Shown here one piece after another: positions 7,251 through 15,185 of a DNA stretch of 20,531 bases. Made by a program: the position numbers and the translations under genes. A model generated the notes under the pieces. It was not told the origin of the DNA, ran no database searches, and saw only the letters and a list, made by a program, of their open reading frames with translations. Numbering within the stretch: the first letter of the stretch is position 1; each line of letters starts with the position of its first letter. Source of the stretch: Candidatus Thorarchaeota archaeon SMTZ1-83 (lineage in GTDB: Archaea; Asgardarchaeota; Thorarchaeia; Thorarchaeales; Thorarchaeaceae); NCBI GenBank assembly GCA_001563325.1, contig LRSK01000086.1:1-20531 (forward strand), written 5' to 3'.

Positions 7251-8054
7251 CTACGACAAATCAGGCATTGGAAACATTTCTTGGTGCCTTAGAACAAGAA
7301 TCCGTCGATGTGATTCTGAATGATAGGGCTCCCCCTCAAAACTGCCCAGCTCATCAACTGCTTCGAACCCAGTCATTCTGACAAGCAGATCAGCCTCTCT
7401 ATTGTATATGATTGATGCACCTGATTCAACCTCTATCACTTCAAGGTGTTCACCGTCAGCTGTATGCACTTCGTAGACCAGAGCCATTCGAATAATCTGA
7501 GTAACAGGATCAGGACTAGTTCTGCCGCTGCGGGTCACCACCCTTCCGTCAGGGAGACTCACTGGTGAATCCTCAAACCGAGTTGGATTCAGATTCAGGG
7601 CACCAGGATAGAGGTCAAGGATGAATAAACCGTCAGGCAACAAGTGGTTCTTGATGCAGCGAAGTGTGGAGAGCTGGGCTTCGGAAGTTAGCGCATGACC
7701 AAAGGAGGAGGGGATTATGACCAGTGCGAACTTCTCGTCAAGTGCAAAATCCGTCATGCAACCCTCCACGAAGGTGACTCTGGACGCCGTTTCATTGGAG
7801 AGCTCTTTCTGTTTCCTCCGGGCAACAGCCAGCATGGAGGGTGACTTCTCTAATGCCGTAACTTCGAAACCATTGCGAGCCAGCTCAAATGTAACGCGAC
7901 CGGTACCTGCTGCAAGATCAAGAATCGGTGAACCTTTCTTTTTGGCATATTGAACGTAGAACGGGAGGTCAGAGGTGTCGGCGAAGACGTCGTAGAACTC
8001 CGCTACACCCTCATACCCTGAATCTAGATCAATAGATGGGTCGTCATGACTCAT
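7251..8054 (-). CDS. Class I SAM-dependent methyltransferase
   Basis: The 267 residues have a Rossmann-like methyltransferase core. Motif I, ILDLAAGTGRVTFELARNGF (from about residue 44), holds the S-adenosylmethionine glycine loop. ALEKSPSMLAVARRK gives the acidic residue that binds the ribose. FALVIIPSSFGHALTSEAQ and LLPDGLFILDLYPG are motifs II-III. After the core, about 90 residues form a beta-rich extension (IIRMALVYEVHTADGEHLEVIE), as in the Methyltransf_25/11 families. Nothing indicates the substrate. The start is ATG without a strong ribosome-binding site. It lies 75 nt after the fwdA stop on the same strand, so it may be read from the fwd transcript, though a role in formylmethanofuran metabolism is not established. 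Confidence 0.87.
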   Translation of the reverse strand: MSHDDPSIDLDSGYEGVAEFYDVFADTSDLPFYVQYAKKKGSPILDLAAGTGRVTFELARNGFEVTALEKSPSMLAVARRKQKELSNETASRVTFVEGCMTDFALDEKFALVIIPSSFGHALTSEAQLSTLRCIKNHLLPDGLFILDLYPGALNLNPTRFEDSPVSLPDGRVVTRSGRTSPDPVTQIIRMALVYEVHTADGEHLEVIEVESGASIIYNREADLLVRMTGFEAVDELGSFEGEPYHSESHRRILVLRHQEMFPMPDLS

Positions 8055-8129
8055 TGTGCAGACACACCACTTCTGGTTGTGTCTTGGTCCGATATCAAGG
8101 ATTGGAAGAGTGCTAGAGAAACTGCTGGC

Positions 8130-9875
8130 CTAGGCTGCCACTCCAGTGGAGTCGACCAGGATAGCCTTTTCCATGTGCTCACGGTATCGTTCGGGAACAG
8201 GATAGTTGTGGAACGAGTGGGCATACCAACGGTTCATCATGTCCTCGAGTTCCTTGTTGATACGATTCCACAGAGAATCGTTGAGCTCAGCATGCACAGA
8301 CCAGACTTTGCCATGTGGAGTCTTGCCAACTATGCCTTTCTTTGCGACTTGTTGGCCTCTCATGAATGTCAGGTATGACTGGCCAAAGACTTTGATTATG
8401 CGCTCGGGGTCATCAGCCAGATTGACCTTATTCGGGTCTAAATCATAGACTGTAACGTCTGCATCAGCTCCAACTCCAAGGTGGCCCTTATTGGGCAGTC
8501 CCATTATCTTTGCTGGGGCGGCTCTTGTGGAGATTGCAATCTCATAGAGATTCCATTCTCGGTCGATATCCTTGAGTGTCGATCTCTCTGTGGCAAACTT
8601 GTGCAACTTCTCCATCCAAGTGTCACGCTGCTTCTTACTCATGAGCCAAGATATCACTAGGGGGTACTTGGTGAAAGGCCCGGCATTTGGATGGTCCGTG
8701 GTCATAATGACTCTCCAGACATCGTTCACGCTGAGTGCGAACTCTAGAGGAATGGTCCATTGCACCGCGTTGGCGGGCGACTTAGGATCAAAATAGTAAG
8801 GTACGACACCTGCCCCGCCTGGCATCTCCACATCAACACAGATGTTTGCCCACTTGTTCTTCGTCATCTGATATAGGGTGTATTGGAATGGTCCGTCACC
8901 CGTCATGGTAGTTGCAGGGCCGAATGTTATCTGTCCCATGTCGACAGTGAAATGATCGTTCTTGTTGACATATTCGGCGAATTCGAGACCTCCAGATGAA
9001 ACCCACTTCCAATCCGGCTTCGCCTTCTCGTCTTCATGCATTGCGAGAGTTTCAAACGACATATGCGTAAGATGACAGATGTGCTTCCGTCCATTGTGTC
9101 CTTTGATATCCTTGATTGCATCAAGATGCTCTATGGTAGTTTTCACATTGCCCACACGGCCGAGATTCAACGGATGTAGATGCATCATGTGAGGTAGTCC
9201 AAGGGCCTCTGTTGCCTGACAGAGTCCGCGGATGATTTCTCTCGGCGTGATGCCCCAGTCAGGTACCTCGGTATCTAGCTCTCGTATATTACTTCCATGA
9301 GCCCAAGCGTAGGTCCCTCCCGGACACACGACCTTAACTCCGAGACCTCCCACCTTCCTCAGAATCCACGCAATGTAACCAGCAAGACCGCTGATGTCCT
9401 TTTCCTTCACATAGTTGAAGGTTATCATGCTATTGCAGAACAAAGGTAGAAGACCTGAATCCAGATTTGGAACATCTTCGAGTTCTTCCCAGCTGCCTAG
9501 GCCCTTGAGAGCGGGTAATGCCGGCTCGATTGCGGTAGTGTAGCCCATGGCAGAGTATCTGTAGCCTATCACATAGGAGTTGGGCATTGTATACCCCACT
9601 CCCCCACGAGTCGCCTTCGTCTTCGGCACTGGGTCTTTCCTATGATCTTCTGGACACATCGAACGACCAAAGCCCAGTTTGCTGCCGACGATGTGAGAGT
9701 GCATGTCCACTCCACCGGCCATAACTACTCGGCCCTTGACATCGATTTCCCTAGCCTTTCCCTCGAATCTGTCTACAATCTTGCCATCAGACATTGAGAT
9801 GTCCATGATCTCTCCGTCAATCTTGTTTGTAGGGTCATAGACTCGAGCGTTCTTGAGAATGATATTGCCTGTCAT
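8130..9875 (-). CDS. fwdA: Formylmethanofuran dehydrogenase subunit A (amidohydrolase)
   Basis: FwdA is the zinc amidohydrolase of the complex that makes formylmethanofuran from formate and methanofuran; the formate comes from CO2 reduced on FwdB. The 581 residues match the family length (about 570). Candidate binuclear-metal ligands are H59 and H61 in VDMHSHIVG, K181 in LGVKVVCPGG (expected to be carboxylated), H232/H234 in MHLHPLNLG, the His residues of HICHLTHMSFE, and D394 in TTDHPNAGP. The start overlaps the fwdB stop as TAATG, with GGTGGTGGG just upstream, so translation is probably coupled. The enzyme is cytoplasmic and works in either direction at the C1 end of the Wood-Ljungdahl methyl branch. 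Confidence 0.96.
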   Translation of the reverse strand: MTGNIILKNARVYDPTNKIDGEIMDISMSDGKIVDRFEGKAREIDVKGRVVMAGGVDMHSHIVGSKLGFGRSMCPEDHRKDPVPKTKATRGGVGYTMPNSYVIGYRYSAMGYTTAIEPALPALKGLGSWEELEDVPNLDSGLLPLFCNSMITFNYVKEKDISGLAGYIAWILRKVGGLGVKVVCPGGTYAWAHGSNIRELDTEVPDWGITPREIIRGLCQATEALGLPHMMHLHPLNLGRVGNVKTTIEHLDAIKDIKGHNGRKHICHLTHMSFETLAMHEDEKAKPDWKWVSSGGLEFAEYVNKNDHFTVDMGQITFGPATTMTGDGPFQYTLYQMTKNKWANICVDVEMPGGAGVVPYYFDPKSPANAVQWTIPLEFALSVNDVWRVIMTTDHPNAGPFTKYPLVISWLMSKKQRDTWMEKLHKFATERSTLKDIDREWNLYEIAISTRAAPAKIMGLPNKGHLGVGADADVTVYDLDPNKVNLADDPERIIKVFGQSYLTFMRGQQVAKKGIVGKTPHGKVWSVHAELNDSLWNRINKELEDMMNRWYAHSFHNYPVPERYREHMEKAILVDSTGVAA

Positions 9876-11179
9876 TATCCCACCACCTTCTTGAGCTTGT
9901 CATGTATCATCCGAAGCACATCTCTATCCGGCAGAACTCCGTCAGGCGGATCTATAACCTTCTTCAAATAGAGTGGAAGCCCATCCATACGGGCAGCTGC
10001 ACCATCACATTCGATGCCAGCCAGAGCTGCTGGGATATTCACCTCAGCAATCAATGATGTCATGTTGCGCTTCGGATCAATGTTGATTACAGGAATTGTC
10101 GCCATGTGCTTTACTGCTTGACGCGGAAAGTGAGCCGCCGGATCTGCTGCAATGTTCAGCATCGCATCGGCCTCTCCACGAGATAAGACATCTACAGAGG
10201 TGTACTCTCCGGGCTGATATCTTGGGTATCCGCGTGCATAATCCACTGCAAATGGGTAGCCAGTTTGCCAGGTCGAAGTCTTGTTGGCCCCGGCCACATT
10301 GAAGTGGCCTCTCATCGGCATCATATTCCATTTGCCGAATGAGTTTAGGTCCTGCACCAGTCGAATTGCCGCATCTATGTTCCGGTGACGTCCTGTGGAC
10401 TGTGTCAATCCAAGGCCGAAGAAGAGGATTCCATACTTGGTGGCCTTCAGAGCCTCCACGATTTCTGTTAGTTGCTTCATGGAGAGGCCAGCCACCTCAT
10501 CGACTTCCAATGGATGACCTCTCACACGGGCTCTCAACGCACCAATGAGTTCGAGGTCCTTCCCAGGTGCAATCTTTACGAACTCATCCGCCATGTTGGC
10601 AGTAATTGTCTTCCTTATGTCAAAGACCCAAATCCTCCTATCTGCCTTAGGATCCTTGATATACTCGCCCTCCACTCGCACATATCTGCTAATATGTCTA
10701 GGATGAGCGAACTGTGGGTTGGAGCCCCAATAGATGACTGTATCAGCTCGATGCTTGACTTCAGCAAGTGAACCGGCTGCCTCCCCCGACTCTTGAACGC
10801 CCAGTATGGTGGGCCCGTGACACACAGATGATGTGTTGTCTACGACTCCTCCTGTTGTTTCAGCTATCTTGTACGCCTCTCTGTGCGCGTCGTTCTCTGT
10901 CGAGCTAAGGCCATATACCAGCGGTCGTTTGGCTGCAGCTAGAATCTCCACTGCACGTTCAATCGCCTCGTTGAGGGAAACCTCAACATGGGTGCCATTC
11001 TTCCGAATTGTGGGAGTGATTCGATCCTCGTGATGGCTCAAGAATTTCGCTTTACTGATGGCACAACCCAGTTCGTTACTAGTTATCTGGTTCCCCTTTA
11101 CCTCGAGGCGAATATCGTCGCAGAGGCATCCACAGAAGGGGCAGACGATGTGGTCAAGGACCTGAGTTTCTTGGTTCAT
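9875..11179 (-). CDS. fwdB: Formylmethanofuran dehydrogenase subunit B (Mo/W catalytic subunit)
   Basis: FwdB carries the molybdopterin/tungstopterin centre that reduces CO2 to formate using low-potential electrons. The 434 residues begin with CPFCGCLCDD (from C13) and a later Cys (C39), giving the C-x2-C-x3-C-x18-C ligands of the [4Fe-4S] cluster. TSSVCHGPT supplies C120, the metal ligand that is Cys or Sec in this family; here it is encoded as an ordinary cysteine. IYWGSNPQFAHPRH, and later ADAMLNIAADPAAHFP, fit the pterin-binding regions. Length is normal. The ATG directly follows the fwdD TAG without spacing, and a strong GGAGGGG site (11186-11192) lies in the end of fwdD. Whether Mo or W is used cannot be told from sequence. 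Confidence 0.96.
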   Translation of the reverse strand: MNQETQVLDHIVCPFCGCLCDDIRLEVKGNQITSNELGCAISKAKFLSHHEDRITPTIRKNGTHVEVSLNEAIERAVEILAAAKRPLVYGLSSTENDAHREAYKIAETTGGVVDNTSSVCHGPTILGVQESGEAAGSLAEVKHRADTVIYWGSNPQFAHPRHISRYVRVEGEYIKDPKADRRIWVFDIRKTITANMADEFVKIAPGKDLELIGALRARVRGHPLEVDEVAGLSMKQLTEIVEALKATKYGILFFGLGLTQSTGRHRNIDAAIRLVQDLNSFGKWNMMPMRGHFNVAGANKTSTWQTGYPFAVDYARGYPRYQPGEYTSVDVLSRGEADAMLNIAADPAAHFPRQAVKHMATIPVINIDPKRNMTSLIAEVNIPAALAGIECDGAAARMDGLPLYLKKVIDPPDGVLPDRDVLRMIHDKLKKVVG

Positions 11180-11581
11180 CTAGGACCCCTCCGTCATTAT
11201 CTTTAGAAGCTCCTCAGTCGAGAGAATTGATTCACCCTTTGCAGGAAGTATCTTCGCATCCATTGTTTTGAACCCAGGCATACCACTCTCCGAAGTGTCA
11301 GAGTCCAAAATCACATTTGCATACGGACCACAAGGAATGAAAGCGACTCCCGGCTCAGCCCTTCGGTCCAATGCGCTGCGCACAACTACACTTCCGTATG
11401 TGGTTTCGATTCTGACTGGGTCACCTTCTTCAACTCCAAGTGCTGAAAAGGTGGACTTGTCAATCTCACAGATGGCGACCGCATCGATGTATTCCTGATT
11501 CAGTTTTCCGAGCTCCATTCCTCTACCCTGTTTGAGGGTTCGGCCAGACGTCAAGACTACGTTAACACCTTCATCATTCAT
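11180..11581 (-). CDS. fwdD: Formylmethanofuran dehydrogenase subunit D (molybdopterin dinucleotide-binding)
   Basis: This is a 133-residue protein of the molybdopterin dinucleotide-binding beta-barrel type that completes the pterin site of FwdB. Typical segments are VNVVLTSGRTLKQGRGMELGK near the N-terminus, FSALGVEEGDPVRIETTYGSVVVR, which is the barrel core, and EPGVAFIPCGPYANVI. The ATG at 11581 is used; an in-frame GTG at 11593 has no better ribosome-binding site. It is the first gene of the D-B-A operon. On the minus strand a weak TATA-like CATATCTT lies about 50 nt upstream. FwdC, often encoded close by in other archaea, is not in this window. Confidence 0.92.
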   Translation of the reverse strand: MNDEGVNVVLTSGRTLKQGRGMELGKLNQEYIDAVAICEIDKSTFSALGVEEGDPVRIETTYGSVVVRSALDRRAEPGVAFIPCGPYANVILDSDTSESGMPGFKTMDAKILPAKGESILSTEELLKIMTEGS

Positions 11582-11922
11582 GGCTGACAACACCGGCTGG
11601 GACTGCAGAAATCCGTTTCAAAACCAAGATATGAGTTTCTTGGTGACAGAGAAAGAAGCAGAAATCGGTGCTCTCAGATAGCAAGAACCAAGGCAAGAAT
11701 AGGGATGCGGCGGAGAAACCCAGTTTCCGAATCCAAACGCACTGACCAGGGACCGCATCCCTAGGTGTACATCATCTTGGGGCTGCAGAATATGATGGTT
11801 CCTGTGCGAGTAGAAACACATAGCGAAGGATATGTCACGTGATACTCTGCCAGTTCGAAGCCTTTATCAGAAATAGTACTTGGATGCGGCCTTGATTCTC
11901 TCTGAAACAGGCGAGATTGGAA
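11582..11922. other. Divergent intergenic region between fwdD and pdhA
   Basis: These 341 nt hold no credible protein gene on either strand. They should carry both divergent promoters: a weak minus-strand TATA candidate near 11627-11634 for fwdD, and CTTTATC (about 11862-11868) for pdhA. The region also contains an 11-bp inverted repeat (11700-11763), a direct 9-mer GGATGCGGC at 11703-11711 and 11882-11890, and an 8-bp palindrome TCACGTGA (11835-11842). No tRNA fold is seen. Confidence 0.6.
11700..11763. repeat. 11-bp perfect inverted repeat with 42-nt loop
   Basis: TAGGGATGCGG (11700-11710) is the exact reverse complement of CCGCATCCCTA (11753-11763). Inside the loop a second short hairpin is possible: GAAAC (11715-11719), CCA, GTTTC (11723-11727). 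If transcribed it would form a stable structured RNA; as DNA it could be a paired regulator site. It does not fit tRNA, as there is no D arm, anticodon arm or CCA end. Confidence 0.55.
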
Positions 11923-12891
11923 ATGGCAGTGAGCAAGAAGACACTCGTCGAATTGTATACGCAGACCCTGAAGGTGCGGCTCTTCGAAGAAAAAGTATGG
12001 GAGCTCTTCGGTGAGAACCTTGTCCCCGGGACCCTGCACCTCTATCTAGGACAGGAAGCGATAGCAGCCGGCGTCACAACTGCACTGAAAAAGACTGATT
12101 GGATACAGAGCACTCACAGAGGACATGGTCACGTGATAGCGAAGGGTGCGGACATGAATGCAGCCTTGGCAGAGCTCTTGGGGAAAAAGACCGGCTCCTG
12201 CAAGGGGAAGGGAGGTTCAATGCACATCACTCAGTTTGATGTTGGAGTCCTCGGTGCGACTGGAGTAGTTGCGTCAGGATTGCCTATTGCTGTGGGTGCG
12301 GCGCTTTCGGCGAAGATGAGGAAGACCGACGAAGTGGTCGTCTGTTTCTTTGGTGACGGTGCTTCCAACAACGGGACCTTTGGAGAGTCATTGAACATGG
12401 CAGCCATCTGGCAGCTGCCACTAATCTGGGTCGTCGAGAACAACCTGTACGCCATGGGGACACCGATAGCACTTACCTGTCCGAGTCACAATATAGCTGA
12501 CCGAGGAGAGGCCTACTGCACACCCTCAGTGGTTGTTGATGGTAACAATGCGTTAGAGGTCTATGAGGCCGCAGTTGAAGCAGTGAAGAGAGCTAGGAGC
12601 GGAGAAGGGCCGAGTCTTATCGAGTGCAAGACGTATCGAATGAGGGGACATTCAAGATTTGATCAAGCGAAATACCGACCTGAGGATGAGGTCGAACACT
12701 GGATGGCCAGAGACTCGGTCGAGATAATCAAGAACATTTCGCTTGAGAAGAAGGCGCTGACAAATAAGCAGGCAGAAACCATTCGGAAGACCCTGCATAG
12801 AGCCGTTGACAAAGCCGCCGATTTTGCGATTAAGTCGGAGCACCCAGCCCCAGAAGAAACCCTGGACGACGTATTCATGGAGGTGGCCTAG
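11923..12891 (+). CDS. pdhA: 2-oxoacid (pyruvate/acetoin-type) dehydrogenase E1 component, alpha subunit
   Basis: E1 alpha binds thiamine diphosphate and, with E1 beta, decarboxylates a 2-oxoacid and passes the acyl group to E2 lipoate. The 322 residues contain QSTHRGHGHVIAKG, GKGGSMHI and the ThDP/Mg motif starting GDGASNNG (GDG at about 144) and ending VVENN (about 171-174). TYRMRGHS holds the conserved loop histidine (about 243). Length fits the alpha-beta type E1. Resemblance is to the pyruvate and acetoin dehydrogenase group, so pyruvate is likely, but acetoin or branched 2-oxoacids cannot be excluded. The ATG at 11923 is chosen over a TTG at 11917. It is the first gene of the operon, and its stop abuts the pdhB start. 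Confidence 0.92.
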   Translation: MAVSKKTLVELYTQTLKVRLFEEKVWELFGENLVPGTLHLYLGQEAIAAGVTTALKKTDWIQSTHRGHGHVIAKGADMNAALAELLGKKTGSCKGKGGSMHITQFDVGVLGATGVVASGLPIAVGAALSAKMRKTDEVVVCFFGDGASNNGTFGESLNMAAIWQLPLIWVVENNLYAMGTPIALTCPSHNIADRGEAYCTPSVVVDGNNALEVYEAAVEAVKRARSGEGPSLIECKTYRMRGHSRFDQAKYRPEDEVEHWMARDSVEIIKNISLEKKALTNKQAETIRKTLHRAVDKAADFAIKSEHPAPEETLDDVFMEVA

Positions 12892-13866
12892 ATGGCGGAG
12901 ATTACATACAGAGAAGCATTGAAGCAGGGCTTGAGAGAAGAGATGCTCCGTGATGACCGTGTCTTCGTAATGGGCGAAGACGTGGGAAGGAACTGGGGTG
13001 GAGCTTTCAAAGTAACAAAGGGCCTCGCAGAGGAATTCGGAGATGAGAGGGTTAGAGACACTCCTATCTCTGAGAACACTATTGCCGGCGCGGCTTTGGG
13101 AGCCGCCATAACAGGATTGCGTCCCGTGGCTGAAATCATGTTTGGAGACCTCATCACTCTTGCCATGGACCAAGTGTGTAACCAGGCGGCGAAGATGCGC
13201 TACATGTTCGGCGGACAGACATCTGTCCCCCTCGTCCTAAGGTCCGTCTTCGGAGGGGGTAGGAACATTGCCTCTCATCACTCGCAAAGTCTTGAGGCTT
13301 GGTTCATGCACACGCCAGGACTCAAGATCGCGGTTCCCGCGTTCGCCTATGATGTGAAGGGCCTCATCAAGACATCAATCCGCGACCCGGACCCCGTGAT
13401 GTTCTTTGAACACAAGCTTGTGTACGACAAGAAGGAAGAGGTGCCGGATGAGGAGTATCTAGTGCCGCTAGGTGAGGCAAGAGTCAGGCGTGAAGGAGCG
13501 GATGTGACAGTATGGGGAACCTTCCTCATGGTGCACAAAGCCTTGGAGGTTGCAGAGGAGCTGGGAAGGGAGGGAATCAGTGTTGAGGTCATTGACCCAC
13601 GCACGCTGGTTCCACTTGACAAGGAAGCTCTGATTGATTCAGTCAAGAAGACTGGAAGACTCGTACTCGTGACTGAGGAGACACGTACAGGAGCGACCAC
13701 CGCTGAGGTGGCGGCTGTAGTCCAAGAGGAGGCATTCGACTGGTTGGACGCTCCTATCAAGAGAGTGAATGCACCAGACACGCCTGTTCCCTTCAGTCCC
13801 TCATTGGAACAGTACTTCATACCTGACAACAAACGCATATCAGAGGCTATCCGGGAGATTGCCTAA
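12892..13866 (+). CDS. pdhB: 2-oxoacid (pyruvate-type) dehydrogenase E1 component, beta subunit
   Basis: The 324 residues are full length for E1 beta, which pairs with E1 alpha to form the ThDP site. Recognisable segments are VFVMGEDVGRNWGG, VRDTPISENTIAGAALGAAI, PVAEIMFGDLITLAMDQ, RNIASHHSQSLEAWF with its conserved His, HTPGLKIAVPAFAYDVKGL and the C-terminal transketolase domain ISVEVIDPRTLVPLDKEAL. The ATG directly follows the pdhA TAG, and GGAGGTG (12879-12885) lies 6 nt before it, so the two subunits are probably made in equal amounts. It ends 12 nt before the E2 start. Substrate preference is as uncertain as for E1 alpha. Confidence 0.94.
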   Translation: MAEITYREALKQGLREEMLRDDRVFVMGEDVGRNWGGAFKVTKGLAEEFGDERVRDTPISENTIAGAALGAAITGLRPVAEIMFGDLITLAMDQVCNQAAKMRYMFGGQTSVPLVLRSVFGGGRNIASHHSQSLEAWFMHTPGLKIAVPAFAYDVKGLIKTSIRDPDPVMFFEHKLVYDKKEEVPDEEYLVPLGEARVRREGADVTVWGTFLMVHKALEVAEELGREGISVEVIDPRTLVPLDKEALIDSVKKTGRLVLVTEETRTGATTAEVAAVVQEEAFDWLDAPIKRVNAPDTPVPFSPSLEQYFIPDNKRISEAIREIA

Positions 13867-13878
13867 GAGGTGTAGTCA

Positions 13879-15105
13879 TTGGCAACCATCATGATTATGC
13901 AACGCATGAGCGTTGCTATGGAGTTTGGAGTAATTCTCAAGTGGCTGAAGAAAGAAGGAGATTCTGTCAAGAAAGGCGATCCTGTGGTGGAGATCTTCGG
14001 TGAGAAGAACGAGTTCGAGCTTGAGGCTCCAGCGGATGGAATACTGTTGAAGATCCTCTGTGACGTCAACGATGAGATTCCAATCAGTGAGCCAATCGCC
14101 ATAATCGGGAAGAAAGGCGAAAAGATTCCTGACGTAGAACCACGAAAGATGGAAGCCGCCGGCGTCGCCCCTCAAACTGCAGCGTCACATGCTCCAAAGC
14201 CGACCTCTCAAGTGCCACAAGCAATGGCACCGCAAGCACCATCAACCTCAGTCCTGCCTACTAGTAGAATTAAGGCATCACCTAGGGCGAAGAAGCGTGC
14301 TGAAGAACTTGGCGTTGACTTGTCAATGGTTGTGGGAACCGGAGCCGAAGGACGCATCGTTGAGAAGGATGTGGTCGCGACGCAGGCTGCACCAGTTGCC
14401 GCCTTGGATGACCGCAAGACTCGGAAGTCCGAGCTGCTTACACCATTGAGAAGGACAATTGCAAGAAGAATGACGCAGAGTGCCCAGCGGCCCCATATCA
14501 CAATGATCACCGAGATTGACATGACTGAGGTGGTAGCTCTGAGGGATGAGATCAACTCGCGCAACGCAAAGAAACTAGGTTTCAGAGTTTCGTTCAATGA
14601 CATAATCGTGAAGGGTGCAGCTGACATATTGGAAAGATTCCCGAAGTTCAACGCGACTCTAGTTGGAAATGAACTCCGAATGTTTGAGGACATAAACATT
14701 GGAGTTGCGATGGCCACAGAAGACGGGCTAATTGTTCCAACTGTGAAGAAAGCGAACAAGAAGTCAATCACACAGATTGCTCAGGAAACGAAGGATATGG
14801 GCAAAAGATCTAGGACTAATGAGTTGACTCCAGAGGAATTGACGGGAAGCACCTTCACAGTTACCAATCTGGGGCCATTCAAGGTTGACCTCTTCATTCC
14901 CGTCATAAATCCACCGGAAACAGCCATTCTTGCACTAGGCCAAATCAAGAAGAAACCGGTCGTGGTTGATGAGAAGGTCGAAGTGAGATCCATGATGATG
15001 GCCAGTTGTGCCGTCGACCACCGTGTCTTGGATGGCGCCCCTGCGGGTCAGTTTCTGGAGGCCCTGAAGGACTACCTCGAAAACCCGTTTTTCATGAAAG
15101 TATGA
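13879..15105 (+). CDS. pdhC: 2-oxoacid dehydrogenase E2 component (dihydrolipoamide acyltransferase)
   Basis: E2 is the core of the complex and transfers the acyl group from lipoyl-lysine to CoA. Domains in order: one lipoyl domain (residues 1-77) with the probable lipoylated K43 in FGEKNEFELEAP; an Ala/Pro-rich linker (about 88-128); a peripheral subunit-binding domain (ASPRAKKRAEELGVDLSMVVGTGAEGRIVEKDV, 133-165); a second linker; and the catalytic domain (about 183-408) ending with AVDHRVLDGAPAGQFL, where H381 and D385 are catalytic. The start is a TTG at 13879 with AGAGGTG 6 nt upstream; the nearest ATG lies too far from that site. The lipoyl motif is unusual: EKN stands where DKA is common. 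No E3 gene is in the window. Confidence 0.94.
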   Translation: MATIMIMQRMSVAMEFGVILKWLKKEGDSVKKGDPVVEIFGEKNEFELEAPADGILLKILCDVNDEIPISEPIAIIGKKGEKIPDVEPRKMEAAGVAPQTAASHAPKPTSQVPQAMAPQAPSTSVLPTSRIKASPRAKKRAEELGVDLSMVVGTGAEGRIVEKDVVATQAAPVAALDDRKTRKSELLTPLRRTIARRMTQSAQRPHITMITEIDMTEVVALRDEINSRNAKKLGFRVSFNDIIVKGAADILERFPKFNATLVGNELRMFEDINIGVAMATEDGLIVPTVKKANKKSITQIAQETKDMGKRSRTNELTPEELTGSTFTVTNLGPFKVDLFIPVINPPETAILALGQIKKKPVVVDEKVEVRSMMMASCAVDHRVLDGAPAGQFLEALKDYLENPFFMKV

Positions 15106-15185
15106 AAACTGAACTCCGAATTCTGGTCGCGTCGTTGCAAAGGATTATGAGATTTCAGACTAGAGCTAATCACAGAGGAGATGCG

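Noticed and set aside
11702..11761. Possible tRNA or tRNA-like gene (GGGATGC...GCATCCC ends and a TTCCGAATC segment)
   Set aside because: It is only about 60 nt, with no D arm, no anticodon arm, an imperfect T-loop and no CCA; better described as an inverted repeat.
11835..11842. TCACGTGA palindrome upstream of pdhA
   Set aside because: Eight-bp palindromes are common by chance, and a near-identical sequence occurs inside pdhA (GTCACGTGATAGCG near 12129), so it is not listed as an operator.
12652..13173. Long minus-strand open frame across the E1 alpha/E1 beta junction
   Set aside because: It lies wholly within two clear genes on the other strand and its translation shows no domain pattern.
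14208..14771. Long minus-strand open frame inside the E2 gene
   Set aside because: Serine-rich translation typical of the antisense of a coding region; the E2 frame has full domain support.
15102..15185. Earlier start of the double zinc-ribbon gene at the ATGA overlap with E2
   Set aside because: Possible by translational coupling, but the added residues do not look like part of the fold, and GAGGAG sits exactly before the ATG at 15186.
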